Source: Loktanella sp. SALINAS62
Lineage (GTDB): Bacteria > Pseudomonadota > Alphaproteobacteria > Rhodobacterales > Rhodobacteraceae
Assembly (NCBI RefSeq): GCF_018263905.1
Contig: NZ_JAAFZU010000023.1
Span: forward strand, 170,755 to 234,754
Reading direction: 5' to 3'
Length of the DNA stretch: 64,000 bases
Shown here: positions 1 to 7,423 of the stretch, one piece after another
Layout: each line of letters opens with the position of its first letter
Numbering within the stretch: position 1 is the first letter of the stretch
Notes under the pieces: model-generated
Seen by the model: only the letters and a program-made list of their open reading frames with translations
What the model was told of the DNA's origin: nothing
Database searches by the model: none
Position numbers and translations under genes: made by a program

Positions 1-114
1 GAAGAAGCAGAGCAGGACGACCTGCTGCACCAGATCGAAGCGATCCTTGGCGTCGCCCCGGGACGGGCCAAGGAACTGCACGACGAAGAAATGGCGAAAT
101 CGGGCCTGTTCTGA
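1..114 (+). CDS. C-terminal fragment of an unidentified protein
   Basis: The window opens inside an open frame that runs 37 codons to a TGA and ends in the residues EEMAKSGLF. The visible piece is acidic and probably helical (EEAEQDDLLHQIEAILGVAP). It has no motif I can assign. The next gene, pncB, follows after 76 bases on the same strand with its own ribosome binding site, so this could be an upstream operon partner or an unrelated neighbour. The start lies outside the window. Confidence 0.55.
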   Translation, partial: EEAEQDDLLHQIEAILGVAPGRAKELHDEEMAKSGLF

Positions 115-190
115 ATAATCAGCGCGCCCGCACCAGCCCTTGCCAGCCCTATGCGCAGTTGGTCTAACGGCCCAAACGCCGGAGGACCCC

Positions 191-1483
191 ATGGTCGATA
201 TCGCTACCCGTGTCTGGAACCACAAATGGAAGATCGACCCGATCGTCCGGTCCCTGATCGACACCGATTTCTACAAGCTGCTGATGTGCCAGTCGGTGTT
301 CCGCAACCATCCAACGACGCAGGTGACGTTCAGCCTGATCAACCGCACTAAATCCATCCGGCTGGCCGATCTGGTCGATGAAGGCGAACTGCGCGAACAA
401 CTGGACCACATCCGGTCGCTGTCGCTGTCGCGTGGCGAATCCACTTGGATGCGCGGCAACACGTTCTATGGCAAGCGCGCGATGTTCACGCCTGAATTCA
501 TGGACTGGTTCGAAGCCCTGCGTCTGCCGCCCTATCATCTGGAAAAACGCAATGGACAGTATGAGCTGACATTCGAAGGCAACTGGCCAGAGGTGATGCT
601 GTGGGAAATTCCCGCACTCGCCGTGTTGATGGAATTGCGGGGCCGCGCGGTGCTTGGCGACATGGGCCGGTTCGAGCTTCAGGTGCTATACGCCCGCGCC
701 ATGACAAAGACATGGGAAAAGATCGAACGCCTGCGCCGGATCGACGGTCTGCGGATCGCTGATTTTGGCACCCGGCGGCGGCACAGCTTTTTGTGGCAGG
801 ACTGGTGCGTGCAGGCGATGCAAGAAGGGCTGGGTGCGGCCTTTACCGGCACATCGAACTGCATGATCGCCAAAAACCGCGACATGGAAGCGATCGGCAC
901 CAACGCCCACGAATTGCCGATGGTCTATGCCGCCTTGGCCGACGGCGACGCGGCACTGGCGCAATCGCCCTATGACGTGCTGCGCGACTGGCAGGCGGAA
1001 CACGACGGCAACCTGCGGATCATCCTGCCCGACACTTTTGGCACACCGGGGTTTCTGGACCGCGCGCCCGACTGGCTGGCGGGCTGGACCGGCATCCGCG
1101 TCGATTCAGGCGATCCCGCGACAGGGGCCGAAACCGCGATCCGGTGGTGGCAGGACCGTGGCGAAGACCCACGCGACAAGCTGGTGATCTTTTCCGACGG
1201 GCTGACGGTGGACAAGATCGAATCCCTGTCTTCCCAATTCGCGGGCCGCGTCCGCATCAGTTTCGGCTGGGGCACGATGCTGACCAATGATTTCATCGGC
1301 CTGACCCCCGACAACGGGTTGGCACCGTTTTCACTGGTCTGCAAAGCCGTCTCGGCCGAAGGCCGCCCGACGGTAAAGCTGTCCGACAACCCCAACAAGG
1401 CGATGGGACCGGAAGAAGAGATCACACGGTACAAACGGGTATTCGGGGTGGGGGCACAGGACCGGGCGGAGGTCGTGGTTTGA
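191..1483 (+). CDS. pncB: nicotinate phosphoribosyltransferase
   Basis: Makes nicotinate mononucleotide from nicotinate and PRPP with ATP hydrolysis, the entry step of the Preiss-Handler NAD salvage route in the cytoplasm. The 430-residue protein has the family opening (SLIDTDFYKLLMCQ, residues 21-34). It also has a GTNAHE segment at 236-241, where I take the His as the family's conserved catalytic His, and the PRPP-site stretch VDSGDP further on. The ATG at 191 is chosen because GGAGGA lies 4 bases upstream. An in-frame start at 140 would add 17 residues without a ribosome binding site. Full family length, no anomalies. Confidence 0.96.
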   Translation: MVDIATRVWNHKWKIDPIVRSLIDTDFYKLLMCQSVFRNHPTTQVTFSLINRTKSIRLADLVDEGELREQLDHIRSLSLSRGESTWMRGNTFYGKRAMFTPEFMDWFEALRLPPYHLEKRNGQYELTFEGNWPEVMLWEIPALAVLMELRGRAVLGDMGRFELQVLYARAMTKTWEKIERLRRIDGLRIADFGTRRRHSFLWQDWCVQAMQEGLGAAFTGTSNCMIAKNRDMEAIGTNAHELPMVYAALADGDAALAQSPYDVLRDWQAEHDGNLRIILPDTFGTPGFLDRAPDWLAGWTGIRVDSGDPATGAETAIRWWQDRGEDPRDKLVIFSDGLTVDKIESLSSQFAGRVRISFGWGTMLTNDFIGLTPDNGLAPFSLVCKAVSAEGRPTVKLSDNPNKAMGPEEEITRYKRVFGVGAQDRAEVVV

Positions 1484-1539
1484 ACTTTTTGGCGCTTTCC
1501 ATCCCGACTTGAGGCATCATTTTTGAAATGTCTGGGCGA

Positions 1540-1677
1540 TTACTCGCCCTGCCCTTCGATTACATCACCCACGGGGCCGTCGGTTGTTTCCTGAACAGCC
1601 TCTCCTCCCAGCAGCATGAAAGCGACGAGGGCGACAAAGCCGAGGGGGATCAGGGCGTAGATATAGCGGTTGCGCAT
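1540..1677 (-). CDS. 45-aa single-pass membrane protein, unknown function
   Basis: A short ORF preceded by a strong AAGGAG ribosome binding site 6 bases before the ATG. It encodes a basic N-terminus (MRNRYIY), one hydrophobic segment (about residues 8-24) and an acidic tail rich in Glu, Asp and Gly. Topology would be a short cytoplasmic end, one helix and a soluble acidic tail. It lies 47 bases downstream of arfB on the same strand, so it may share its transcript. It was recognised by start, ribosome binding site and composition only; I know no family for it. It could be missed by annotation that ignores small ORFs. Confidence 0.65.
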   Translation of the reverse strand: MRNRYIYALIPLGFVALVAFMLLGGEAVQETTDGPVGDVIEGQGE

Positions 1678-1724
1678 AATAAGTCTCCTTTTGGGTTCAA
1701 CACGATGGCCGGGCGATCGTTCCC

Positions 1725-2153
1725 CTAGTCGGGGTCGACAGATCCGCGCAGGGCCTTCACCTCTCCACGGACCTTTTTGGCCTTCAGCCGGCGTTTGACC
1801 GATCCATAGGTCGGTTTGGTGGCGACGCGGCGTTTGGGGCGGCGGGTCGCCTCGATCACCAGTTCGGCCAGTCGTTCGCGGGCCAGATCGCGATTGCGGG
1901 CCTGCGACCGCGTGTCCTGCACGAAAATGACCACCGCGCCGTCCGTTGTCCAGCGACGCCCGGCCAGACGGCGCAGACGGCTTTTGACGGGATCGGGCAG
2001 GGACGGGGACCTGGCGGCTTCGAACCGCAGTTCGACAGCGGTGCTGACCTTGTTCACGTTTTGCCCGCCGGGGCCAGAGGCGCGGGTGAATTGTTCGGTC
2101 AGTTCCCACCCCTGCAGGGTGATGCTGTCGGTGATGTACAGATCGTCGGCCAT
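1725..2153 (-). CDS. arfB: alternative ribosome-rescue factor ArfB (YaeJ)
   Basis: A peptidyl-tRNA hydrolase that enters the A site of ribosomes stalled without a stop codon and frees the nascent chain, backing up tmRNA. The 142-residue protein has the release-factor-like domain with the catalytic GGQ at residues 29-31 (context SGPGGQNVNKV). It ends in the long basic tail (RRPKRRVATKPTYGSVKRR and onward) that enters the mRNA channel. The start at 2153 gives the usual YaeJ N-terminus (MADDLYITDSITL); a longer reading to 2264 adds residues without family character. No strong ribosome binding site is visible. The upstream 350 bases hold a putative attenuator, described separately. Confidence 0.95.
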   Translation of the reverse strand: MADDLYITDSITLQGWELTEQFTRASGPGGQNVNKVSTAVELRFEAARSPSLPDPVKSRLRRLAGRRWTTDGAVVIFVQDTRSQARNRDLARERLAELVIEATRRPKRRVATKPTYGSVKRRLKAKKVRGEVKALRGSVDPD

Positions 2154-2271
2154 GGGATTGATGTAGCAGGCCCGCGCGCATTTGACACCTGCACCCAGCT
2201 TCATACCACGTATCGTCGTAATTGGCGTTGCCAAACGCTGGCCCAACAGATGACCGCCAAGCATTCAAAGC

Positions 2272-2303
2272 AAAAAAGGGCCGCCCCGGCGATGGGACAG
2301 CCC
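2272..2303 (-). terminator. strong intrinsic terminator upstream of arfB
   Basis: On the minus strand a 10-bp stem (GGGCTGTCCC with GGGGCGGCCC, two G-U pairs) encloses a 6-base loop and is followed by six T. This is an intrinsic terminator for a transcript coming from about 2470. It ends 118 bases before the arfB start, so it either closes an independent small RNA or acts as an attenuator for arfB. Its 5' arm is also complementary to bases 2400-2407. Confidence 0.85.
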
Positions 2304-2501
2304 TTTCCTGAATATCGGAGGTGGTCGGTTAGGAACCCATAGGGTCACCCACCTGTGAAATTGCTAATCCAAGGGCTGCCCTAGATCAGAATCCCCCAAG
2401 CTGTCCCGACACACGTCTCCAGAACTTCATGATGCACTGGATCACCTCCTTTCAAATGTTTCGCCTGTTGTCAGGTTTGCCGCAGATATCGCGTCTGTCA
2501 A
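2304..2501 (-). promoter_or_regulatory. putative attenuator / structured leader RNA upstream of arfB
   Basis: Read on the minus strand. A perfect TTGACA (2501-2496) could be a -35 box, but I cannot point to a convincing -10. An extended Shine-Dalgarno, AAAGGAGGTGATCC, lies at 2452-2439 and precedes a 14-codon ORF. An anti-SD, GACCACCTCC (2326-2317), pairs with GGAGGTGATC (2449-2440) at 9 of 10 positions. GGGACAGC (2407-2400), inside the ORF, pairs perfectly with GCTGTCCC (2301-2294), the 5' arm of the terminator. The two long-range pairings cross, so they are alternatives. AGGTGG (2354-2349) can also hold the anti-SD locally. The complementarities are seen; a switch is inferred. I cannot match it to a known riboswitch class. 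Confidence 0.5.
2386..2430 (-). CDS. 14-aa leader-peptide candidate
   Basis: ATG at 2430 followed by 13 codons and TGA, encoding MKFWRRVSGQLGGF. It sits behind one of the strongest possible Shine-Dalgarno sequences (14 bases complementary to the 16S rRNA 3' end), although the gap from AGGAGG to the ATG is long at 14 bases. A GTG at 2437 opens another short frame of 18 codons but is too close to the SD. Codons 8-11 contain the sequence able to pair with the downstream terminator. No stretch of one regulatory amino acid is present, so a classical amino-acid attenuator is unlikely. Confidence 0.45.
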   Translation of the reverse strand: MKFWRRVSGQLGGF

Positions 2502-2526
2502 ACCCTAATCACACTAAATCCTGCAT

Positions 2527-3153
2527 TTATGACGTGGCTGTGACTCGACGGACAATCAGGCGGAATGGGACCAGAGCGATCAGCGCCACGGCGATCTTGA
2601 CGCCCCAATCCGCGACGGCCAGCGATACCCACAGCGGCACCAGTGGTCCGGCATTCAGGAACGGCACGGCATCCTGGGCCCAGATGATCTGATCCGCAGC
2701 GGCGGCCGACAGTGAGTTGAACACAGCGGCAAAGGCGATCGAGAAAAAGATCACGGTGTCCACGATGGACGACACCAGCGTCGATCCCAGCGGGGCAACC
2801 CACCACACACCCATGCGCAGCTTGTTGAACACCGTGATATCCAGCAGTTGCGCCACGCCGAACGCGGTGGCCGATGCGATGGCGACCCGGATCGGCACGG
2901 CAGGACCGAATTCAAGCTGGATCTGACTGCCGATCAGCGAACAGATGATGCCGACGATCAATCCGACGAACACAACGCGGCGGGCGGCGGTGACACCGTA
3001 GATGCGGTTCATCAGGTCGGTGACCAGGAACGCCAGCGGATAGGTGAATGCCCCCCAGGTCAGAAGACCATCAAGGATCAGAAATTGCACAAGGATGTTG
3101 GACGCCACGACAATGGCGGCCATGGCGATTACGCCGGGAAGGATTCGGGTCAT
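2527..3153 (-). CDS. yhhQ: queuosine precursor transporter (YhhQ/VUT family)
   Basis: Inner-membrane carrier of the YhhQ family, which takes up queuosine precursors (preQ0/preQ1) for tRNA modification. The 208-residue protein is almost entirely hydrophobic with about six membrane segments. It carries the family block in the first loop (FLVTDLMNRIYGVTAAR, about residues 43-59), typical of the VUT superfamily. The start gives a normal N-terminus; the ribosome binding site is weak. A GC-rich hairpin (CCCCGAA/TTCGGGG) stands between it and the upstream lipoprotein gene, but I see no preQ1 riboswitch consensus. Some members were once annotated as vitamin transporters. Confidence 0.88.
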   Translation of the reverse strand: MTRILPGVIAMAAIVVASNILVQFLILDGLLTWGAFTYPLAFLVTDLMNRIYGVTAARRVVFVGLIVGIICSLIGSQIQLEFGPAVPIRVAIASATAFGVAQLLDITVFNKLRMGVWWVAPLGSTLVSSIVDTVIFFSIAFAAVFNSLSAAAADQIIWAQDAVPFLNAGPLVPLWVSLAVADWGVKIAVALIALVPFRLIVRRVTATS

Positions 3154-3238
3154 GTTGGTTTCCGTTTTGACAAGGGTGCGGCACTTGGCCCCCGAACCTT
3201 TCGGGGACGACGCCGATTAGCCACAAGCCCGAACCGCG

Positions 3239-4117
3239 TCAATCGCTGACGCGGTATTCCACGATTTCTGTTGTCTGGAACCAGCGAAAATTGTCGTCAG
3301 ACACCAGCGACAGGCGGATATCACCTGCAGCATCGCGCCAGACGCTGATACCTTCGAGGTTGTCATGCGTCCCGGTGCTGGTTTCCAACAGCAATTCCAG
3401 CCCGGTGCCATCCATCTGCATGCGCCGGACCCGCGATCGGAACCCGAACCCGGTGAAATCACGTTCCAGCAGATAGAACAGCCCGTCCGGTCCGATGTCC
3501 GCGCCAACCGGCAAAAACGTATCGGTCCGCGGGATGCTGAACACTGTGGACCATTCACCATCCAGATAACGATAGACCGGAAAGGGACGCGTCACAGCGC
3601 CACTGCGTTCCGGCAAGGTATAAAGCGCACCGTCTGACCCGACGATGGCCAGCGCCTCAAGAGAGGCATTGCCCTGCATGTCTGCAAACGACTCTGCGCG
3701 GGGGATGCGGACTGCAGGGCCGTTCGGGTCGGGATAGGCCGCCAGTCTGGCCAGCCCCTCGAATGAGACATAAAGCCTGCCGTCGCCGGACAAAGCGAGA
3801 CCTTCGGCATCGGCAGTACTGCCCGATACAGGATCACCCTTTGACGTGCGCAGCGTGTGCGGTGAATCCAGCGCAATCGACGCGATCAGACCGTCGTCAC
3901 GCATGACGTCGCCGGTCCAAAGAACGCCGCGGTCACCCAGAGCCCAGATCTGCGACCCGTCCGCGTTCAATTCCAGCCCGGACAATCCGCCAAACGCCGG
4001 GTCCGTGTCTTGCCAGACAAATCGGCCCAGATATTCGGCAGACGTGTCGGCCTGCACCCCGACGTAGGTCTGGCAGCCCCCAAGCAGGGACAAGAGAATA
4101 ACGACAGGTCTGAACAC
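3239..4117 (-). CDS. esterase-like phytase-family lipoprotein
   Basis: Predicted lipoprotein of 292 residues in the family of esterase-like proteins of the phytase fold (a beta-propeller). The signal peptide ends in a lipobox (LLGGC, Cys15). The repeated motifs FGGLSGLEL, DAEGLAL, GPDGLFYLLERD and DNLEGISV are those of blades in this family. It starts with GTG at 4117, one base after the mepA stop, so it is translationally linked to mepA and the MFS gene upstream. Cellular place is likely the periplasmic face of a membrane. No substrate can be named; true phytase activity is not implied. Confidence 0.8.
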   Translation of the reverse strand: MFRPVVILLSLLGGCQTYVGVQADTSAEYLGRFVWQDTDPAFGGLSGLELNADGSQIWALGDRGVLWTGDVMRDDGLIASIALDSPHTLRTSKGDPVSGSTADAEGLALSGDGRLYVSFEGLARLAAYPDPNGPAVRIPRAESFADMQGNASLEALAIVGSDGALYTLPERSGAVTRPFPVYRYLDGEWSTVFSIPRTDTFLPVGADIGPDGLFYLLERDFTGFGFRSRVRRMQMDGTGLELLLETSTGTHDNLEGISVWRDAAGDIRLSLVSDDNFRWFQTTEIVEYRVSD

Positions 4118-4118
4118 G

Positions 4119-5027
4119 TCAGTTGGCAGCGACTGCAGCGCATTGGCCAGGCAGGTTGGCCATGGTCAGATCACCCCTTGGCACACGACGCGGCGCATCT
4201 GGCGGTGGCGGCATTAATGGTGGCGGGTTGATGATGTTGTTCACCCACTCCTGCGCATCGGCGCAGCCATCACCGGGCGGCGGCGGGGTCTGATCTTCGC
4301 ACGTCACATCGCCACGCGGGCAGTTCAGCCGCACATGGAAATGATAGTTGTGGCCGGCCCAAGGCCGGACCTTGTTCAGCCAGCTTCGGTCGCCAGTGGC
4401 GTTGTTGCACATCGCCACCTTTGCCCCCGGAAAGATAAAGATACGTGCCACGCGCGGGTCGGATGCTGCAGCTTTGATGATCGCTTCGTGCTGCGGCGTC
4501 CAACTGCTGTTGATGTAAGCGCCGGAATTGCGATCCATCCGGTCGGACGAGATATTCTCGCGCTCTGTCCGGCTCAGTGTCAGCGATTGTGCGGGTTTCA
4601 ACCAGATGTCCGCGTCCAGACCGATCTGGTGGCTGGCATGGCCGGATGTCATCGGGCCACCACGCGGCTGGCTGATGTCACCGACATACAACCCGTTCCA
4701 CCCCGGCTGCGTCGCCGCGAAACGCGACAGATCCTGCACGAAATCCACCAGCTGCGGCTGCCCCCAGTTGCGATTGCGCGACAGTCGCATCGCCTGCCAC
4801 GTCGGGCCTGTTTCCTGCAACGCTTGCGCCCCCGCCTGACAGCCCCGCGCATAGGACCCCAGCGATTCGGGTGCCTGCCGGGATGCGCCTGCCATCGGGC
4901 CGAACACCTGTTTGGCGATCCGTGTGTCGTTGGTGTTCTGGGTGGACACCACAGAAACAGTAGGCTTTTCGGGCTGGCAAGCCGCAAGGGCGGCAAGCAA
5001 CGTCATGGCGGCGATGGTGCGGATCAT
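4119..5027 (-). CDS. mepA: penicillin-insensitive murein endopeptidase
   Basis: Zn-dependent LAS-family endopeptidase that cleaves D-Ala-meso-DAP crosslinks of peptidoglycan in the periplasm. The 302-residue protein starts with a signal peptide bearing a lipobox-like LLAALAAC. It shows the metal-binding motif GHASHQIGLDADIW and the second site HNYHFHVRLNCP, followed by the family tail CEDQTPPPPGDGC. The start at 5027 overlaps the MFS stop codon (TAATG), indicating translational coupling. The C-terminus adds a Pro-rich stretch (PPPLMPPPPDAPRR) beyond the catalytic domain, common in this order. Confidence 0.93.
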   Translation of the reverse strand: MIRTIAAMTLLAALAACQPEKPTVSVVSTQNTNDTRIAKQVFGPMAGASRQAPESLGSYARGCQAGAQALQETGPTWQAMRLSRNRNWGQPQLVDFVQDLSRFAATQPGWNGLYVGDISQPRGGPMTSGHASHQIGLDADIWLKPAQSLTLSRTERENISSDRMDRNSGAYINSSWTPQHEAIIKAAASDPRVARIFIFPGAKVAMCNNATGDRSWLNKVRPWAGHNYHFHVRLNCPRGDVTCEDQTPPPPGDGCADAQEWVNNIINPPPLMPPPPDAPRRVPRGDLTMANLPGQCAAVAAN

Positions 5028-6391
5028 TATGCTCGGTCTCCGTCTTTGTTGACCCACCTTAGCAGAAGCAGCCCCAACAGAAACAGGAAGATCACCGGCA
5101 GAAACCCAAGTTGTACGTTTCCTGTCATATATGTGAAAAGTGCGATGCTGGCGGGGGCCAGAAACGCCGTCGCCTTGCCGGTCAGGGCGAACAGGCCGAA
5201 CGCCTCTGCCGGGCGGTCGGGGTCTGTGTGGCGGACCATCAGCGACCGGGATGCGGCATAGGTCGCACCACCCGCCCCGCCGATAATCACGCCAGCCGCG
5301 AAAAAGATCGCGTCGGGCATCGCCGATCCGGTGGCCAGCGGAACGCCGAAAAGCGACGCGCGCGACATGCCGACGATCACGATGCTGACGCCGATCAGCA
5401 ACCAGACACACACAATGATCACAGGTTTGGGCCCATAGCGCGCATCGGCCAATCCGCCGATCCAGGTAAAAATCGCGGCGGCAAAGGCCGCGACGATCCC
5501 GAAAATTCCGATGTTGATGGTTGTCCAGTCCAGCACAATCGCCGCATAGACACCGCCGAACGCATAAAGCGCGTTCAGTGCGTCGCGGTAGAACATCGAC
5601 CCAAGCAGAAAGTTCAGCAGGCTTTTACGTCGGACGACACCGCGCAGCGTGTCTTTCAGCTCTGCCCAGACGGCGCTGATTTTCGTGGACTGCCCGCCCA
5701 GCGACGGGTCATCGCGCACATACATAAAGAACGGCACCATGAAGATCGCGAACCAGATGGCAATGAACGGACCAACCGACCGCGTCCCTTCCATCTGGGC
5801 GGGATCAAGGCCCAGCGCCGGGGCAAGGCCGATCAGGGTGACGCCGGTGTCGGGGTCTTCGACAAACAGCAGCAGCATGATGAACAACGATGCCACCCCG
5901 CCCCAATAGCCGAATGCCGCGCCAGACCCTGAAATGCGCCCGATTTCATGCCGGTTGCCCAGACTGGGCAGGATTGCGTTGACGAAATTCAGCGCCGATT
6001 CCGCACAAAAGAACGCAAGGTAGAAAAATATCAGCGCCATGTAGATCCAGGCACCGTCTGGAGTCAGGTTCCACAGCATTGCCGTCAACACGACGAAGAG
6101 GACGGAAAAGCCTGCAATCCACGGCATCTTGCGCCCGGAATTATCGGCAAAAGCCCCCAGAAACGGTGCGGTGACGGCAATTAACAGTCCGGCCACCGCC
6201 TGCCCCATCGACCACAGCCCCTGCGCCTCTGCCCCGGCGGCGGCGCGGTCCAGCCCACCGGTCATGAAATAGGCTGTGGCGACGCTGGCAAAGTAGGGTC
6301 CGAACACGAATGTCAGTCCCAGTGTATACATCGGCTGTGACGCCCAATCGAACGCCATCCAGCCCCAGATACGCCTGCGTGATACTGCCAT
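5027..6391 (-). CDS. MFS transporter, UMF1 (Atg22-like) family
   Basis: Multi-pass transporter of 454 residues with about 12 membrane segments. The start WGWMAFDWASQPMYTLGLTF is typical of the bacterial UMF1 / Atg22-like group, as is the motif AESALNFVNAILP in the first half. The ATG at 6391 follows AAGGGG; an upstream TTG would add nine residues including that site, so it is less likely. It is first of three coupled genes (MFS, mepA, phytase-like lipoprotein). By distant kinship with the yeast vacuolar amino-acid exporter it may move amino acids or cell-wall breakdown products, but the substrate is unknown. Confidence 0.88.
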   Translation of the reverse strand: MAVSRRRIWGWMAFDWASQPMYTLGLTFVFGPYFASVATAYFMTGGLDRAAAGAEAQGLWSMGQAVAGLLIAVTAPFLGAFADNSGRKMPWIAGFSVLFVVLTAMLWNLTPDGAWIYMALIFFYLAFFCAESALNFVNAILPSLGNRHEIGRISGSGAAFGYWGGVASLFIMLLLFVEDPDTGVTLIGLAPALGLDPAQMEGTRSVGPFIAIWFAIFMVPFFMYVRDDPSLGGQSTKISAVWAELKDTLRGVVRRKSLLNFLLGSMFYRDALNALYAFGGVYAAIVLDWTTINIGIFGIVAAFAAAIFTWIGGLADARYGPKPVIIVCVWLLIGVSIVIVGMSRASLFGVPLATGSAMPDAIFFAAGVIIGGAGGATYAASRSLMVRHTDPDRPAEAFGLFALTGKATAFLAPASIALFTYMTGNVQLGFLPVIFLFLLGLLLLRWVNKDGDRA

Positions 6392-6450
6392 GCCCTGCCC
6401 CTTGTCCCGTTGCGGCAACCTAAGCCCGCCGGGACATGCGCTGGCAAGTA

Positions 6451-6993
6451 TTATAGCGCGTCGGGCAGTTCCGGCGGCCAGGGGCGCGTTGCATCGGCAT
6501 CAATCCAGCCCTGCGTCCACGCAGGCAACATCGGTGGGGCATCATCAAAACCCGCTGCCTCGAACACCCGCGCGGGATCGACGATCCCGTTGCGGTCGGT
6601 CACGGCGGATCGATACAGCGCCTGCGCCGCACAGACATCGCCCACCCAGATCGACTGATCCAGATAAAAGAACCGCCCGTCCCAGCCGACACAACGGCTG
6701 ATGACCCGGAATTTTTCGAACGGACGGATGCGGCGACGATAGCGCACACTGGCCCCCGCCATCGTCAGACCCCACCTGTTGCGCCGTAGCGCCCGCAGCA
6801 GACCGACCCGCTGGGCCAGAATGGTGCGCCCCAGATCAAGGATCGTCAGAATGCGCCCGTTGTTCATTTCGACGAAGACATCCAGATCCTGCGGCCAGCA
6901 CCGATGATGACTGACATGCGCGCCCAGAACCGGCAGGTCCTGCGCGCCCCGGTGCACGATGAATTCCTTGGCAAGACGAACAAATGGATACAT
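6451..6993 (-). CDS. acyl-CoA thioesterase-like hotdog protein
   Basis: A hotdog-fold thioesterase-family protein of about 180 residues, probably cytoplasmic. The family stretch DLDVFVEMNNGRILTILDLG (here the substrate-loop NNGR replaces the more common NNAR/NNSR) is followed by GASVRYRRRIRPFEKFRV. This resembles the THEM6/YbgC-like group found in alphaproteobacteria. I chose the ATG at 6993 (MYPFVRLAKEF); the frame is open to 7095 and the ribosome binding site is weak, so the start is uncertain. Acyl substrate unknown. It lies 60 bases upstream of the MFS gene on the same strand. Confidence 0.75.
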   Translation of the reverse strand: MYPFVRLAKEFIVHRGAQDLPVLGAHVSHHRCWPQDLDVFVEMNNGRILTILDLGRTILAQRVGLLRALRRNRWGLTMAGASVRYRRRIRPFEKFRVISRCVGWDGRFFYLDQSIWVGDVCAAQALYRSAVTDRNGIVDPARVFEAAGFDDAPPMLPAWTQGWIDADATRPWPPELPDAL

Positions 6994-7104
6994 GCGGGCG
7001 CAGGTGTCACTGCCTGACGCGCAGGTCAAGCTGTGCCGCTGCGGCAACAAGGTCTTGATGCGCCAGCGACTTGCGCTTACCTCCGGGGCTGACATAGCCC
7101 GAAA

Positions 7105-7401
7105 GTGACGTTGATGACATCATTGTTCCAGATCCTGCTGCTGCTGCTTGGCGTGGCGCGCTTTTTCATCTTCGCCCATTTCATCATGAGCTGGCTGATC
7201 AGTTTCGACGTGCTGAATGTCCGTCAGCCAATCGTTGGCCAGATCTGGTACACATTGCAGCGCATCCTGGACCCGATCTATCGTCCGATCCGCAACATCC
7301 TGCCCAGCATGGGGGGGATCGATCTGTCGCCCATCGTCGCCCTGATCGGGATCGAAATCATCCGCATTCTGCTGATCAACAACGCCGCCCTGTTCTACTA
7401 G
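7105..7401 (+). CDS. yggT: YggT family membrane protein
   Basis: A 98-residue integral membrane protein of the YggT family: one helix (residues 4-32), a central loop with the family signature LDPIYRPIRNILPSMGGIDLSP (positions about 57-78), and a second hydrophobic stretch at the end. The family is associated with membrane or cell-division homeostasis and osmotic tolerance, but its biochemistry is open. The start is taken as GTG at 7105; ATG at 7114 is a near-equal alternative and neither has a clear ribosome binding site. It is divergent from the thioesterase-like gene and convergent with the thiolase. Confidence 0.9.
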   Translation: MTLMTSLFQILLLLLGVARFFIFAHFIMSWLISFDVLNVRQPIVGQIWYTLQRILDPIYRPIRNILPSMGGIDLSPIVALIGIEIIRILLINNAALFY

Positions 7402-7423
7402 GGCGGCGCGGCTCCGCATCCGT

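Noticed and set aside
2437-2452. Plus-strand match to the 3' end of 16S rRNA
   Set aside because: The match is explained as the complement of an extended Shine-Dalgarno on the minus strand; no other rRNA sequence surrounds it.
3154-3238. preQ1 riboswitch before the queuosine precursor transporter
   Set aside because: There is a GC-rich hairpin but no preQ1-I or preQ1-II consensus or pseudoknot that I can see.
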